From positions 1-52,359 of the forward strand of contig JAJPGT010000086.1 in the NCBI GenBank assembly GCA_021325655.1: 52,359 nt of DNA, written 5' to 3'. The notes under the pieces were generated by a model. It saw only the letters and a list, made by a program, of their open reading frames with translations. It was not told where the DNA came from and made no database searches. Made by a program: the position numbers and the translations under genes. This DNA comes from Pseudomonadota bacterium. GTDB lineage: Bacteria > Chloroflexota > UBA6077 > JAJPGT01. Below, piece by piece: positions 7,560-23,971 of the stretch (within the stretch, counting starts at the first letter, position 1; every line of letters begins with the position of its first letter).

Positions 7560-8513
7560 CTACCTCGCAGGAATGCGGCTCCCCGGCACAGGCAGCGACT
7601 GCAGCACGTCCTCCACCACCATCCGAGCGCTGACGTTCTTCACCCGCGCCGCCGGGCTCACGATCACCCGGTGCGCCAGACAGGCGGCGGCGAGCGCCTT
7701 CACGTCATCCGGGATCACGTAGTCGCGTCCCTGAATCAGCGCTCGCGCCTGGCAGGCACGGAACAGGCTGAGCGAGCCGCGCGGGCTGGCCCCGAGGTAA
7801 ACGTCCGGATGGTCGCGGGTGGCGGAGACCACGTCGACCACGTACTGGCGGATCAGCCGATCGACGTGCACCTCGCGCACCGCCGTCTGCACCGCGAGCA
7901 GGTCCATATCAGACGCCACCTGCTGGAGCCCCTCGATCGGGTGGCGCCGCTGCTGGCTCTCCAGAATCTGGACCTCCTGGGCGCGGGCCGGGTAGCCAAG
8001 GTGGATCCGCAGCAGGAAGCGGTCGAGCTGCGACTCCGGGAGCGGGAACGTCCCTTCATACTCGATCGGGTTCTGGGTGGCGATCACCATGAACGGCTGA
8101 GGCAGCGGGTAGGTGACCCCATCGACGGTGATCTGCCGCTCCTCCATCGCCTCCAGCAGCGCCGCCTGCGTCTTGGGCGTGGCCCGGTTGATCTCATCGG
8201 CCAGCACGATCTGGGCGACGACCGGGCCAGGCCGGTACTCGAACTCCCCGGTCTTCTGGTTGTAGATGGACACACCGGTGACGTCGCTGGGTAGCAGGTC
8301 GGGGGTGAACTGCAGCCGCTTGAAGGTGCAGCCGATCGAGCGGGCCAACGACTTAGCAAGCATCGTCTTACCCACACCGGGCACGTCCTCCAGCAGAACG
8401 TGGCCCTGGCAGGCGAGCGCAATCAGCGCCAGCTCGGCTTCATCGCGCTTCCCGACGATGACCGTCTCGACGTTGGAAAGAATCGTTTGCAGCACTTCAC
8501 CCGGGCTGGGCAA
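7560..8513 (-). CDS. MoxR family AAA+ ATPase
   Basis: A 317-residue AAA+ protein with Walker A GVGKT (46-50), Walker B VLADEINR (103-110), sensor-1 ATQNP and the MoxR pattern [14 protein letters not shown]. MoxR ATPases act as chaperone-like factors that activate or assemble partner complexes. The start is TTG at 8513, chosen because AGGAGG sits five bases upstream and the family's N terminus begins here. It is the first gene of a three-gene operon with DUF58 and the transglutaminase-like membrane protein, with 3- and 14-base gaps. Confidence 0.93.
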   Translation of the reverse strand: MPSPGEVLQTILSNVETVIVGKRDEAELALIALACQGHVLLEDVPGVGKTMLAKSLARSIGCTFKRLQFTPDLLPSDVTGVSIYNQKTGEFEYRPGPVVAQIVLADEINRATPKTQAALLEAMEERQITVDGVTYPLPQPFMVIATQNPIEYEGTFPLPESQLDRFLLRIHLGYPARAQEVQILESQQRRHPIEGLQQVASDMDLLAVQTAVREVHVDRLIRQYVVDVVSATRDHPDVYLGASPRGSLSLFRACQARALIQGRDYVIPDDVKALAAACLAHRVIVSPAARVKNVSARMVVEDVLQSLPVPGSRIPAR

Positions 8514-8680
8514 TCCGGCCTCCTGGACTATTCGGCTCGAATGAGCAAGAGGCGACGCCAGGGCATAGCCCCGTCTTGGCTCTCCCGCGGCGCGCCGTCA
8601 CCGTCCACCCGTCTGTCCCGCGGACGCTGGCAGCGCGCGTTAGGCGGCGCGGCCGGCCGGCGGGCCAGGGCGCGTGGCGG

Positions 8681-11623
<2,943 letters not shown>

Positions 11624-11647
11624 GGACGAATGCCTCGAGGGAAGTAC

Positions 11648-11673
11648 ACCCCCCAATCCTACCAAATGGGGGT
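11648..11673 (-). promoter_or_regulatory. Stem-loop in the secA leader
   Basis: ACCCCC (11673-11668 on the minus strand) can pair with GGGGGT (11653-11648) around a 14-base loop, 25 bases upstream of the secA GTG. It could affect secA translation or end transcription from prs; no T-tract follows. Role unproven. Confidence 0.3.
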
Positions 11674-11740
11674 CCTCGCGCGGGCAGCTTTCCCCCCCCG
11701 GACTGCCGCGGCGGGTGTTGCGTCCCGTGTCCGGGGCAGA

Positions 11741-12691
11741 TTAGACGGGCGCGCCGAAAAGGGCGCCGACCGATTCGCCGGTGTGGATGCGGCTGATCGC
11801 TTCCCCGAACAGCGCCGCTGTGGACAGCACCCGCATCGTGTCCAGGCGCTTCGGCGGGTCGAGGCGGATAGTGTCGGTGCAGACGAACTCCCGGATCGGG
11901 GCGCCGCGGAGCCGCTCGACCGCCGGGCCGGAGAGCACGGCATGGACGCAACTGGCGTAAATGTCCTTCACCCCGGCCTGCTGGAGCACCTGGACCGCGC
12001 CCATGAGCGAGCCGGCGCTGTCGACCTCGTCGTCCACCACAATGGCGGTCTTGCCCCGCACGTCACCGATGACGTTCAGCGACTCGATCATGCCGGTGTT
12101 GCCTGCGCGGCGCTTCTCGATGATCGCCAGTGGGGCGTTGACCAGCTCGGCGAAGTTGCGCGCCTTCTTGGCGAAGCCGATGTCGGCCGACACGACGACC
12201 GGGTCGAGCAACTCCAGGCCGCGGAAGTAGTCGGACAGGATGTGTACCGCGGTCAGCTCGTCGACCGGGATCTTGAAGAAGCCCTGCACCTGACCAGCGT
12301 GTAGGTCCATGGTCAGGACGCGGTCCGCGCCCGCCACCTGGATCAGGTCGGCCAGCAGCCGGGCGGTGATCGGAACGCGCGGCTGGTCCTTCTTGTCCGA
12401 GCGGCCGTAGGCGAAGTAGGGAATGACCGCGGTGACTCGCCTGGCCGAGGCGCGCTTGAGCGCGTCGAGCATGATGAGCAGCTCCATCACGCTGCGGTTC
12501 ACCGGCGAGCAGGTGGGCTGGACGACGAAAACGTCGTGCTCGCGGACGTTCTGGTTGATTTTGACGAAGATGTTCTCGTTAGAAAATTCGAAGACCTCCG
12601 CGCGGCCCTGCTCAATGCCCAGGTAGCGGCAGATCGCCGCGCATAGCGCCGGGTGCGCATTCCCAGAAAAGATCGTTAGGTCCCTAAACAC
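11741..12691 (-). CDS. prs: Ribose-phosphate pyrophosphokinase (PRPP synthetase)
   Basis: The 316-residue length matches the family. Recognisable segments include FSNENIFVKINQNVRE, VQPTCSPVN, the YGRSDKK-RVPITARLLADL region that binds ATP and ribose-5-phosphate, MDLHAGQVQGFF, and a PRPP loop VVDDEVDSAGSL near 220. That loop reads DDEVDSAGS where DDIIDTAGT is common. The enzyme makes PRPP, the shared substrate of the pyr, hpt and other nucleotide genes in this window. It lies between ftsH and secA on the same strand. Confidence 0.95.
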   Translation of the reverse strand: MFRDLTIFSGNAHPALCAAICRYLGIEQGRAEVFEFSNENIFVKINQNVREHDVFVVQPTCSPVNRSVMELLIMLDALKRASARRVTAVIPYFAYGRSDKKDQPRVPITARLLADLIQVAGADRVLTMDLHAGQVQGFFKIPVDELTAVHILSDYFRGLELLDPVVVSADIGFAKKARNFAELVNAPLAIIEKRRAGNTGMIESLNVIGDVRGKTAIVVDDEVDSAGSLMGAVQVLQQAGVKDIYASCVHAVLSGPAVERLRGAPIREFVCTDTIRLDPPKRLDTMRVLSTAALFGEAISRIHTGESVGALFGAPV

Positions 12692-12785
12692 GGGTCCTCA
12701 CCACCCACCACCCGACCAGCGCGCAAGACGAGAGCGCGGCAAACACCGCGTTCCTGCGTGCTCGCCGCGCCCCTCCATGGATGCG

Positions 12786-14732
12786 TTACGCGCCCGGAGC
12801 GGGATTCGGGATGAACTGGGGCCGGGGCTGCGGCGCTGGCCGATCCACTGGGCGGCTCTCCGGAGTGGGGGCCTGGGGCGCTTCGGGCGTCGTCGGCTCA
12901 GCCGGCTCGCCCTCCGCCTCGCGGAAGATCCGCATCAGCGCCTCGCCCTCCAGCGTCTCCGCCTTGCACAGCTCGTCCGCGAGCCGATCCAGCACGTCGC
13001 GGTGGGTGACGATGATCTCCTCGGCACGCTTCCAGGCCGTGTCGATCAGCCGCCGCACCTCCTCGTCGATCGCCTCGGCGACGCGATCGCTGTAATTCTT
13101 CTGCTCGCCCAGCTCGCGGCCAAGGAAGATCATCTCCTCCTTGTGGCCCAGCGCGACCGGGCCGAGCCGCTCGCTCATCCCGTACTCGCAGACCATCTTG
13201 CGGGCGATGTTGGTGGCGTTCTCGATGTCGTTCGAGGCGCCGGTGCTGATCTCGTTGAACACCACCTTCTCAGCCACCTGGCCACCAAGCGCCGCGGCGA
13301 TGCGGTCCTCGAACTGGCTCTTGGTCCAGAGGTAGCGGTCCTCTGGCGGGAGCGCCCGGGTATAGCCGCCCATCATCCCGCGCGCAATGATGGAGACCTT
13401 GTGCAGCGGATCATGGTTCGGCAGGTAGTACATGCACACCGCGTGGCCGCCCTCGTGATAGGCGGTGATCCGCTTCTCCCGTTCGGAGATGATCCGGCTC
13501 TTGCGTTGCGGCCCGGCGATGACCCGGTCAATCGCCTCCTCCAGCTCGATCATCGAGATCGTCTTCTTGTTGCGCCGCGCCGCGAGAATCGCCCCCTCGT
13601 TGATCAGGTTCGACAGGTCGGCACCAGAGAAGCCCGGCGTCTGCTTGGCCAGCACGTCCAGGCTCACCGTCTTGTCGAACGGCTTGCCTTTGGCGTGGAC
13701 CTCCAGGATCGCCCGGCGGCCATTGATGTCCGGCGCCGGCAGCACCACCTGGCGGTCGAAGCGGCCCGGCCGCAGCAGCGCCGGGTCCAGCACGTCCGGG
13801 CGGTTGGTGGCGGCGATCACGATCACGTTGGTGTTCGTATCGAAGCCATCCATCTCCACCAGGATCTGGTTCAGCGTCTGCTCACGCTCATCGTGGCTGC
13901 CGCCCAGGCCGGCGCCGCGCTGGCGGCCGACCGCGTCGATCTCGTCCACGAACACAATGCACGGTGCGTTGCGCTTCGCCTGGTCGAACAGATCCCGCAC
14001 CCGGCTGGCGCCGACGCCGACAAACATCTCGACGAACTCGGAGCCCGAGATCGAGAAGAACGGCACGCCCGCCTCCCCGGCCACCGCGCGGGAGAGCAGC
14101 GTCTTGCCGGTGCCGGGCGGGCCGACTAGCAGCACGCCTTTGGGGATACGCGCCCCCAGCGCTGAGAACTTCTCCGGGTACTTCAGAAACTCCACGACCT
14201 CCTGGAGCTCCTGCTTCGCCTCCTCCACGCCCGCCACGTCGGCGAACGTCACCGTCGGCTTGTTGCCCATGAACATCCGGGCCCGGCTCTTGCCGAACGA
14301 CAGCGCCTGGTTGTTGCTCCCCTGCGCCTGCCGCATCATGAACAGCAGGATCACCCCGAAGAACACCAGCGGGAGCAGGTTCACCAGCAGCCCGAGCCAG
14401 TTGGTAAACGGCGGCGGAGTCTCGACGGTGTAGTTGACCTGCTGGAGCTGCTCCGGCGTCACCCCGTAGACCTGGAGGAGCTGCGGCACGGAGATGTCGT
14501 TCTCCTTGCGCGCCGTCAGCTTCCCGCGCCCGGTCCAGTCGACCGTGAGCTTGTCGTCGGACGCGGTGATCTTGGTGATCTGGCCGGACTTGACGCCCTG
14601 GGCGACCTCGCTCAGACTGATCTGCGTATTGTCGCGCTCCGCGGCCGGCTGCACGACAGTGAAGAACAGTGCAATGATCGCGACCAGGATGATGAGATAG
14701 ACGAAGCTATTGCGGAGCCACTTGGTATCCAT
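12786..14732 (-). CDS. ftsH: ATP-dependent zinc metalloprotease FtsH
   Basis: A 648-residue canonical FtsH: N-terminal span (10-27), periplasmic domain (about 30-110), second span (112-133), AAA module with Walker A GPPGTGKT (204-211), pore loop FVG (237-239), Walker B VFVDEID, and the second region of homology ending RPGRFDR (321-327). The protease domain has HEGGH (426-430; HEAGH is more usual) and third zinc ligand Asp502 in [10 protein letters not shown]. The C-terminal 35 residues are Pro-rich. It degrades membrane and regulatory proteins. It is last in the ftsB-tilS-hpt-ftsH cluster, with its own likely promoter at 14810-14839. A divergent paralogue lies at 43355-45166. Confidence 0.97.
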   Translation of the reverse strand: MDTKWLRNSFVYLIILVAIIALFFTVVQPAAERDNTQISLSEVAQGVKSGQITKITASDDKLTVDWTGRGKLTARKENDISVPQLLQVYGVTPEQLQQVNYTVETPPPFTNWLGLLVNLLPLVFFGVILLFMMRQAQGSNNQALSFGKSRARMFMGNKPTVTFADVAGVEEAKQELQEVVEFLKYPEKFSALGARIPKGVLLVGPPGTGKTLLSRAVAGEAGVPFFSISGSEFVEMFVGVGASRVRDLFDQAKRNAPCIVFVDEIDAVGRQRGAGLGGSHDEREQTLNQILVEMDGFDTNTNVIVIAATNRPDVLDPALLRPGRFDRQVVLPAPDINGRRAILEVHAKGKPFDKTVSLDVLAKQTPGFSGADLSNLINEGAILAARRNKKTISMIELEEAIDRVIAGPQRKSRIISEREKRITAYHEGGHAVCMYYLPNHDPLHKVSIIARGMMGGYTRALPPEDRYLWTKSQFEDRIAAALGGQVAEKVVFNEISTGASNDIENATNIARKMVCEYGMSERLGPVALGHKEEMIFLGRELGEQKNYSDRVAEAIDEEVRRLIDTAWKRAEEIIVTHRDVLDRLADELCKAETLEGEALMRIFREAEGEPAEPTTPEAPQAPTPESRPVDRPAPQPRPQFIPNPAPGA

Positions 14733-14809
14733 GGCTCTGGGACCCTCCGCGCGACTGCCTGACCGACGCTTTCCGTATCCCGTCGTCGGATCGAAGCGCC
14801 GCCTGGGCC

Positions 14810-14839
14810 AGTATACCAGACGCCTGCCTCCGCTCTGAA
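14810..14839 (-). promoter_or_regulatory. Probable ftsH promoter
   Basis: On the minus strand TTCAGA (14839-14834) is followed after 18 bases by TATACT (14815-14810), which is preceded by TGG, giving an extended -10. It starts at the hpt stop codon, about 80 bases before the ftsH ATG, and would allow ftsH transcription separate from the upstream genes. Confidence 0.5.
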
Positions 14840-14841
14840 CC

Positions 14842-15432
14842 TTACCGCGGGCCCGGTTCGCCCTCGGCTTCGCCGTCCTCCATGCTGATATACCGCTCGC
14901 GCTTCAGGACGCCGATATACGGGAGATTGCGATACCGTTCCGCGTAATCCAGGCCGTAGCCGACGACGAAACGGTCCGGGATAACAAAACCGACGTAATC
15001 GACCTCGATGTTCACCGGCCGCGCCTTCTGCTTCAGCAGTAGCCCGCACACCTTCACGCTGGCTGGACGGCGCACGGCGAGCGTGCGCAAGATGTATTTC
15101 AGCGTCAGCCCGGTGTCGATGATGTCCTCGACCACGAGCACATCCTTGCCATCGACCGATTCATCCAGGTCCTTGAGGATGCGCACCACGCCGCTAGACC
15201 GGGTGCTGGCGCCGTAGCTGGAGATCGCCATGAAGTCGATGGCCAGCGGCAGCCGGATCGCTCGCGCCAGGTCCACCATGAACATGATCGCGCCCTTGAG
15301 GATGCCGATCAGCAGCAGGTCGCGCCCGGCATAGTCGTGGGTGATCTGCTCGCCCAGCGCCGCGACGCGCCGCTGCAGCGCCTGCTGGTCGATCAGCACC
15401 TCTTCGATGTCGGCGTCCAGGTCAGCCCCCAT
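14842..15432 (-). CDS. hpt: Hypoxanthine phosphoribosyltransferase
   Basis: From the ATG at 15432 the product has 196 residues. The PRPP-binding loop [14 protein letters not shown] and the motifs [26 protein letters not shown] and [23 protein letters not shown] are those of Hpt. The enzyme salvages hypoxanthine and guanine using PRPP. The start overlaps the tilS 3' end by 11 bases, suggesting coupled translation, and the open frame upstream of it reads as tilS in another frame. The tilS-hpt-ftsH order is conserved in many Gram-positive and related bacteria. Confidence 0.95.
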   Translation of the reverse strand: MGADLDADIEEVLIDQQALQRRVAALGEQITHDYAGRDLLLIGILKGAIMFMVDLARAIRLPLAIDFMAISSYGASTRSSGVVRILKDLDESVDGKDVLVVEDIIDTGLTLKYILRTLAVRRPASVKVCGLLLKQKARPVNIEVDYVGFVIPDRFVVGYGLDYAERYRNLPYIGVLKRERYISMEDGEAEGEPGPR

Positions 15433-16888
15433 CTGCGCCTCCTGCTCTCTTGCCGCTCTCGTCCAGCTCCAGGCGGAGCGCCCGCCGTGCCCCCGCCGGC
15501 ACCCGGGCGCACTCCGCCACTGGTAACCCGGAGACCCAGACCGGCACCCCCCGGGCCAGCACAACGAGCGCGCGCGCGCGCTCCGCCTGGGGCAGCTTGC
15601 GATCGATGAAGACGTCCTTCAGCGGCTTGCTGCCCGGGGCTCCCAGCGGCCGGTAGCGGTCGCCAGGGCGACGCGGGCGGACACGCAGCGGCTGGCTGGC
15701 CAGCGCTGCGTCGAGCCAGGCGGCGCCAGGTTCCTGGCGGAAACGCTCGGGCGCGTCGCGCAGCTCGGCCCGGACAACGCGCCCATCGGGCAGGGGTACC
15801 GCCCCCGGGACCGGTAGCGGAAGCTCGAACGACGGCCCGGGTGTTGAAGGGCCCAGCCCGCGGGCGAGCGTCAGCCAGCGCCCCTCGCGCTCTGCCGCGA
15901 GCCCACCGGGCAGATCCAGGCGACGCCGTCGGCCGGGTGTGACAGCAAGCCGAGCGAGCGCGTCGAGGTGAGCCCGGCCGATCTCACCCGAGGGCTCAAG
16001 AGTGCGAACGGCGGCCCGGAGCAGGTAGGGCTGTAGCAGGTCGTCCACCCCGGCCAGCCGCTCGGTGTCCAGGCGCACCGCACGCTCACCTACCTCAACC
16101 AGCATGGGCCAGTAGCGCGCAATGGCGGCGTCCAGCACATCGACCGTCTCGGCAGCCCAGCGGGACAGGCTGAGCAGGCCGCGCCGAGCGTGGGGCGCCT
16201 GCCGCTCGAGCGCCGGCAGGAGCTCCCGGCGGACCCAAACGCGACGATAGCGCCGATCCTCATTGCTCGGGTCGTCGCGATAGGGCAGCCCGCGTGCTCG
16301 GCAGAAGGCACCCGTCGCCGCGCGCGAGACCTCCAGCAGGGGCCGCTCGACCTCGAGATGGTCCCAGGAGGAGGGACAGTCCACGTCCAGCGGCGGGGCG
16401 AGGGCCGCCCGATCCAGCCGAGTCCGTGGTCGCATCCCGACTAGCCCGTACACGTTCGTGCCGCGCAGCGTGTGCAGCAGGATGGTCTCCAGCCGGTCAT
16501 CCTCCGTGTGGGCGACGTACACCCGCTCTGCTCCCAGGGCGGCGGCATGACAGCCGAGCACCTGGTAGCGGGCGTGCCGCGCCGCCGCCAGGGTGGAGAG
16601 CCGATGCTGCGCTCGGTAGGCCCGCACATCCACGTGGAGCACCGCGCAGGGCGCGGCTAGCCGCTCGGCCAGCGCCACCACACTGGCGGCATCCTCGTCG
16701 GCGTCGCGCCCGCGCAAGTGATGGTGGACGTGCGCCAGACGCAGCCGTCCGGGCGGCAGCGCCGCGGCCAGCGCAGCGGCGAGGGCGACCGAGTCGCGCC
16801 CACCGGACACCGCAGCCAGCGCGGGGCCATTGCCCGGCGGAAAGCGACGCAGGTGGGTGGCAACCGCCTGCTCGACCTCGTTGGACAC
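15422..16888 (-). CDS. tilS: tRNA(Ile)-lysidine synthase
   Basis: The 488-residue product carries the PP-loop SGGRDS at 28-33 in AAVSGGRDSVALAAAL. Further TilS features are LAHVHHHLRGRDADEDA, YVAHTEDDRLETILLHTLRGT and a C-terminal domain containing RPRRPGDRYRPLG-KPLKDVFIDRKLP. TilS uses ATP and lysine to modify C34 of the AUA-decoding tRNA-Ile, which is essential for reading AUA. GTG start; seven bases separate it from the upstream ftsB-like gene and it overlaps hpt. Confidence 0.95.
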   Translation of the reverse strand: MSNEVEQAVATHLRRFPPGNGPALAAVSGGRDSVALAAALAAALPPGRLRLAHVHHHLRGRDADEDAASVVALAERLAAPCAVLHVDVRAYRAQHRLSTLAAARHARYQVLGCHAAALGAERVYVAHTEDDRLETILLHTLRGTNVYGLVGMRPRTRLDRAALAPPLDVDCPSSWDHLEVERPLLEVSRAATGAFCRARGLPYRDDPSNEDRRYRRVWVRRELLPALERQAPHARRGLLSLSRWAAETVDVLDAAIARYWPMLVEVGERAVRLDTERLAGVDDLLQPYLLRAAVRTLEPSGEIGRAHLDALARLAVTPGRRRRLDLPGGLAAEREGRWLTLARGLGPSTPGPSFELPLPVPGAVPLPDGRVVRAELRDAPERFRQEPGAAWLDAALASQPLRVRPRRPGDRYRPLGAPGSKPLKDVFIDRKLPQAERARALVVLARGVPVWVSGLPVAECARVPAGARRALRLELDESGKRAGGADGG

Positions 16889-16894
16889 CCGCGG

Positions 16895-17299
16895 TCAGCT
16901 CCCGCCGGAGAACAGGCTCAGCCAGGCCTCCAGCGGAGTCTGCTGCTCCACCGGCGGCCGAGGCGCGGGGGCGGCGGGCTTCGCCATTGCGGTCGCGGCG
17001 CGCTTCGGCAGGTTCTCCCCCACCACGTCGACCGCGGTATCGCCGGGCATCACCAGCCCCAGCTCCTCGCGGGCCACCCGCTCCACGTACTCGTCGCTGC
17101 GGCGGTACATCAGCTCGTTCTGCAGGCGGATGTTCTCCACGGCCAGGCCATCCACGGTCCGTTGCAGCTCGGCGACCTGCTGCGCCATGCGGCGGCTCTC
17201 CACCGCCTGCTGCCCGGTGGCGTACAGGGCATAGCCAAGCGCGGGGAACACCAGCGCCAGCGCCAGCTTGCGCGCGAGGATCTGCGGCCCGCCGGCCAT
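16895..17299 (-). CDS. FtsB/DivIC-type septum formation protein
   Basis: A 134-residue bitopic protein: short cytoplasmic start, one membrane span (about 12-30), coiled coil (about 33-66) and the DivIC/FtsB signature YVERVAREELGLVMPGD (71-87). The tail is Ala/Pro-rich. FtsB-type proteins join FtsL and FtsQ/DivIB in the divisome. It starts one base after the M48 gene stop and sits just before tilS, the usual place of divIC/ftsB in this gene cluster. Confidence 0.85.
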   Translation of the reverse strand: MAGGPQILARKLALALVFPALGYALYATGQQAVESRRMAQQVAELQRTVDGLAVENIRLQNELMYRRSDEYVERVAREELGLVMPGDTAVDVVGENLPKRAATAMAKPAAPAPRPPVEQQTPLEAWLSLFSGGS

Positions 17300-17300
17300 G

Positions 17301-18422
17301 CTAGCTGCCCTCCGCGAGCCGCGCTGCGCGGACCCGCTCGCTCAGCGGGGGGTGCGATCCGAGCAGGACCACCGACCAGCGCGGCGGCATCCATTCCACC
17401 AGATTCAGCCGAGCCAGGCGTCGCAGCGCCGCCGCGAACGCCGCCGGCCGGCCGGTGAGGCGCCAGGCGAAGCGGTCTGCCTCCCGTTCCAGCGAGCGGG
17501 CGACGGCGTTGGCGAGGGGCGCCACGGCCAGGGAGAACAGCTCGGCGCCGAGCAGCACCAGCGGGAGCGCGGCGCGATCCGCCAGCGTGGTGCCGCCGAT
17601 GGCCGCCAGCAGCCAGGGGCCGGCGAGAGCAGCGAGCGCGATTCCGAGCCCGGCGATGACGAGCTGGGTCAGCACCAGCCGGGGGATGTGCCCGAGCACG
17701 TGGTGGCCAAGCTCGTGGGCGACCACGGTCTCGATCTCCTCGTCCGTGAACTTCTCCAGCAGGGTATCCGTGAGCAGCACCCGGCGCGACCGCCCGAGCC
17801 CGATCACCGCCGCGTTCGCCCGTCGCGTCCGCCGGCTGAAGTCGAGCGTGACGACCGCAGCCAGCGGGGCGTGCGCCCTATCGAACAGCGTCCGAATGCG
17901 GGTGACCAGCGCTGGATCCTGAACAGGCTGCACCCGGAAAAACAGCGGCAGCAGCACGTAGGGGAGCAGGAACGTGAGGGTCAGCGTGGCGACGCCGGTG
18001 AGGAGGCCAAAGGGCAGCCACCAGAGCGCGCCGGCCAGCTCCAGGCTCCCGTAGAACGCCAGCAGCGCCAGGGCGGCGAGCGCCAACCCGAACCCGGTCG
18101 CCTTCAGCCAGTCCACCAGCCAGCCACGCGGCGTCTGGCGCGACAGCCCGTAGCGCCAGGCCAGCGTATAGCCGCTCACATAACTCGCGGGCAGCAGCGC
18201 GACCACCAGGACAAGCAGGACGATAGTTACGTCCAGGATGGTTGCCGGCCAGAGGGGCAGCCGGACGGTGAGGGCTCGCCAGAGGCGGGTGGAGGCGCCG
18301 CTCCACCACAGGACCGCGGGCGCCAGCAGCGAGATCAGCGTGGAGAGCAGGAACAGCCGCCGGCTCGCGGTCCCGTAGCGCCGTGCCTCGGCGTCGTCGA
18401 AGGCAATCATTGGCTCGTCCAC
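17301..18422 (-). CDS. M48 family (Ste24-like) membrane metalloprotease
   Basis: The 373-residue product has about six hydrophobic segments and the zinc motif HELGH at 236-240, within ETVVAHELGHHVLGH. A downstream SLEREADRFA supplies the third zinc ligand (Glu in EADRF). Sequence such as RRTRRANAAVIGLGRSRRV before the active site is typical of Ste24/CAAX-protease-like M48 enzymes rather than the shorter HtpX. It probably degrades or clips membrane or lipidated proteins. It overlaps the lipoprotein gene upstream by 16 bases and the FtsB-like gene follows after one base, so expression is likely coupled. Confidence 0.9.
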   Translation of the reverse strand: MDEPMIAFDDAEARRYGTASRRLFLLSTLISLLAPAVLWWSGASTRLWRALTVRLPLWPATILDVTIVLLVLVVALLPASYVSGYTLAWRYGLSRQTPRGWLVDWLKATGFGLALAALALLAFYGSLELAGALWWLPFGLLTGVATLTLTFLLPYVLLPLFFRVQPVQDPALVTRIRTLFDRAHAPLAAVVTLDFSRRTRRANAAVIGLGRSRRVLLTDTLLEKFTDEEIETVVAHELGHHVLGHIPRLVLTQLVIAGLGIALAALAGPWLLAAIGGTTLADRAALPLVLLGAELFSLAVAPLANAVARSLEREADRFAWRLTGRPAAFAAALRRLARLNLVEWMPPRWSVVLLGSHPPLSERVRAARLAEGS

Positions 18423-19345
18423 GAGAGGCCCGACGCCGCGTCCGCGTTCAGGTCAGTCGTCACCTGGCGCTCATCCGTACCCTTCGCCGGCGCGGCGCTG
18501 GTATCGACCGTGACCAGGTACAGTTCGAAGCTTCCGCTGGGCGAGGCGAGGAACGCGAGCTGGTGTCCATCGGGCGACCAGACCGGCGAGCGTACGGACT
18601 CGGCGCGCGAGACGCGCCCATCCCCACTTCCATCTGCTCGGATCACGTGCACCGAGGTTCGGTCCTCCTCGCGGGCGACGTAGGCGATCCACTGGCCATC
18701 CGGCGACCAGGCGGGGTCCAGCGCCCCCTGGCTGGTGGCCGTCACCGGCGAAACCGCTTTGGAATCGAGCTCATAGCGGTAGATCTGGCTCAGCCCATTG
18801 CGAAAGCCGGTGAAGGCGATCGTCTTGCCATCGGGCGACCAGGCCGGGCTTTCGACCGCGTCCAGGCCACTGTTGGCGCTGACAAGCTGGCGCTTGCCAC
18901 TGCCATCCGCCTGCATCACCCAGAGCATCGGGTTGTACGAATTGGAGTCCGAGGTGAACGCCAGGCGCTGCCCGTCGGGCGACCAGGCCGGGCTGAAGGC
19001 CCAGTCATCGTCCTGCAGGATGGGCGACTGGCTATCCGTCAGGCGCTGGGGATTGGAGCCATCGCGATTCATCACGAAGATTTCCGAGAAGTTCTCAGCC
19101 CGGAACACGTAGGCGAAGCGGGTCCCATCGGGTGACCAGCGGGGCTGTCGCCAGCTCCCTCCGGTCGTGAACTGCCGCAGCTTGCCCCCCTGGATCAGCC
19201 AGAGGTCGCCGTTGCGCACCGCCAGCAGCGACCCGGCCGGCTCGGTGGCGAGCTGCTGAATTGCCGGGCTGAGTGTGGCCGGCGCGGCACAGGCGCTCAG
19301 AAGCAGCGCCGCCAGGAGAAGCACCGCGAACCGCGAGACTGGCAT
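18407..19345 (-). CDS. TolB-like beta-propeller lipoprotein
   Basis: From the ATG at 19345 (AAGGG six bases upstream) the product has 312 residues. A signal peptide ends in a lipobox LSAC with Cys19. The body has at least five WSPDG repeats of PD40/TolB type (for example RWSPDGTRFAYV, AWSPDGQRLAFTS), giving a six-bladed propeller in the usual model. It is probably anchored to the outer face of the membrane. Its 3' end overlaps the M48 protease gene by 16 bases, suggesting a substrate-recognition or scaffold role with that protease; this link is inference. The repeats also show as near-identical DNA blocks. Confidence 0.87.
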   Translation of the reverse strand: MPVSRFAVLLLAALLLSACAAPATLSPAIQQLATEPAGSLLAVRNGDLWLIQGGKLRQFTTGGSWRQPRWSPDGTRFAYVFRAENFSEIFVMNRDGSNPQRLTDSQSPILQDDDWAFSPAWSPDGQRLAFTSDSNSYNPMLWVMQADGSGKRQLVSANSGLDAVESPAWSPDGKTIAFTGFRNGLSQIYRYELDSKAVSPVTATSQGALDPAWSPDGQWIAYVAREEDRTSVHVIRADGSGDGRVSRAESVRSPVWSPDGHQLAFLASPSGSFELYLVTVDTSAAPAKGTDERQVTTDLNADAASGLSWTSQ

Positions 19346-19565
19346 GGCAGCCCTTAGATACCACCACCCGGCCAGGCCGGGCAAGCGACCCGAGCGATCC
19401 GGCAGCGCGCCGCCGCCCGGCCTGGCGCAACTGTGGCTCGGCTGTGACCCGGCGGTGTACCGCCGCGGCCCACGATCGCGCCGTCGCGTAGTGTCAGGCT
19501 AGTCGAGCGGGGTGCTGAATCGGACGCCAGCGATCCGAGCTTCGAGCCCAGCGCGACACCGGGCC

Positions 19566-22846
<3,281 letters not shown>

Positions 22847-22850
<4 letters not shown>

Positions 22851-23971
22851 GCGCCTCCCCTGCTCCTGCTCGCCGCCAGGCGGAGAAAGCGGTCAAAGAC
22901 CGGCTGGCTATCCTGCGGCCCTGGGAAGCCCTCCGGGTGGTACTGGAGCGAGAACGCGGGCAGCTCCCGGTGCTCCAGCCCCTCCACCGAGCCGTCGTTG
23001 AGATTCACGTGGCTGATCCAGAATCCGCTCGCCTCCAGCGCGGGCGAGCGATCGACCTGGAACTCGTGGTTCTGCGTCGTCACCGTCACCTTGCCTGTCT
23101 CGAGCTCCAGCACCGGGTGGTTGCCCCCGTGGTGCCCGTAGGGGAGCCGGCTGGTGGTGGCGCCGGCCGCCTGGCCGAGCACCTGGTGACCGAGGCAGAT
23201 GCCAAACGTGGGGACCGCGTGCTCCAGCAGCGCCCGCGCCAGCTTCACCAGTGGCGGAAGCTGGGCCGGGTCGCCCGGGCCGTTCGTCAGCAGCACCCCA
23301 TCTGGAGCCAGCGCCCGCACCTGCTCGAACGTGGTGTCCCACGGCACCAGCAGCACCTGCGCCCCGCGGCGCCGAAGCGAGCGGACGATGTTCGCCTTGG
23401 CGCCGCTGTCGACCACGACGACGCGCGGGCCGTCGCCCCGGCTCGTCACCTGGGCCACGCCCTCCACGTAGCCACTCGTCTCCGCCACCAGCGGCAGATC
23501 GGACAGCGGCGTCACCGCGCGCGCCGCCTCCACCAGCCGCGCCTGCTCCGCCGCGGTCCACTGCCCCGGCTTCTGCCGCAGCACCGCCCGCAGCGCGCCC
23601 CGGGCGCGGATGCGCTTCACCAGCGCCCGCGTATCCACTCCGGCGATGCCGGGAATGCCGTGGCGGCGCAGGTAGGCATCGAGCGATTCCTGGGCTGCCC
23701 AGTGGTGGTACGTCGCGCTCAGCTCGCGAATGATGAAGGCGCGAATCCAGGGGCGCTCGGACTCCGATGCCTCTGGCGAGACGCCGTAGTTGCCTACCTG
23801 CGGGTGGGTGAGCACGACCATCTGCCCGGCGTAGGAGGGATCGGTGGCGATCTCCTGGTAGCCAGTCATGCTCGTGTTGAAGACGACCTCGCCCTCCGCC
23901 GGGACGTCCGCCCCGAACGGTTCGCCCAGCCAGACCGAGCCGTCCTCCAGGGCGAGCAGCGCGTTAGCCAT
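22847..23971 (-). CDS. carA: Carbamoyl-phosphate synthase small subunit
   Basis: A 374-residue CarA: N-terminal CPSase small-chain domain with FNTSMTGYQEI (31-41), then a class I glutaminase with nucleophile Cys259 (FGICLGHQVLG) and His345/Glu347 (QYHPEGFPGP). It hydrolyses glutamine and channels ammonia to CarB. It overlaps the 3' end of pyrC by 8 bases and the start of carB by 4, so CarA and CarB are translationally coupled. Confidence 0.98.

Noticed and set aside
12777..14129. 450-codon plus-strand frame opposite ftsH
   Set aside because: Arg/Asp/Leu-rich antisense translation of a well-supported gene.
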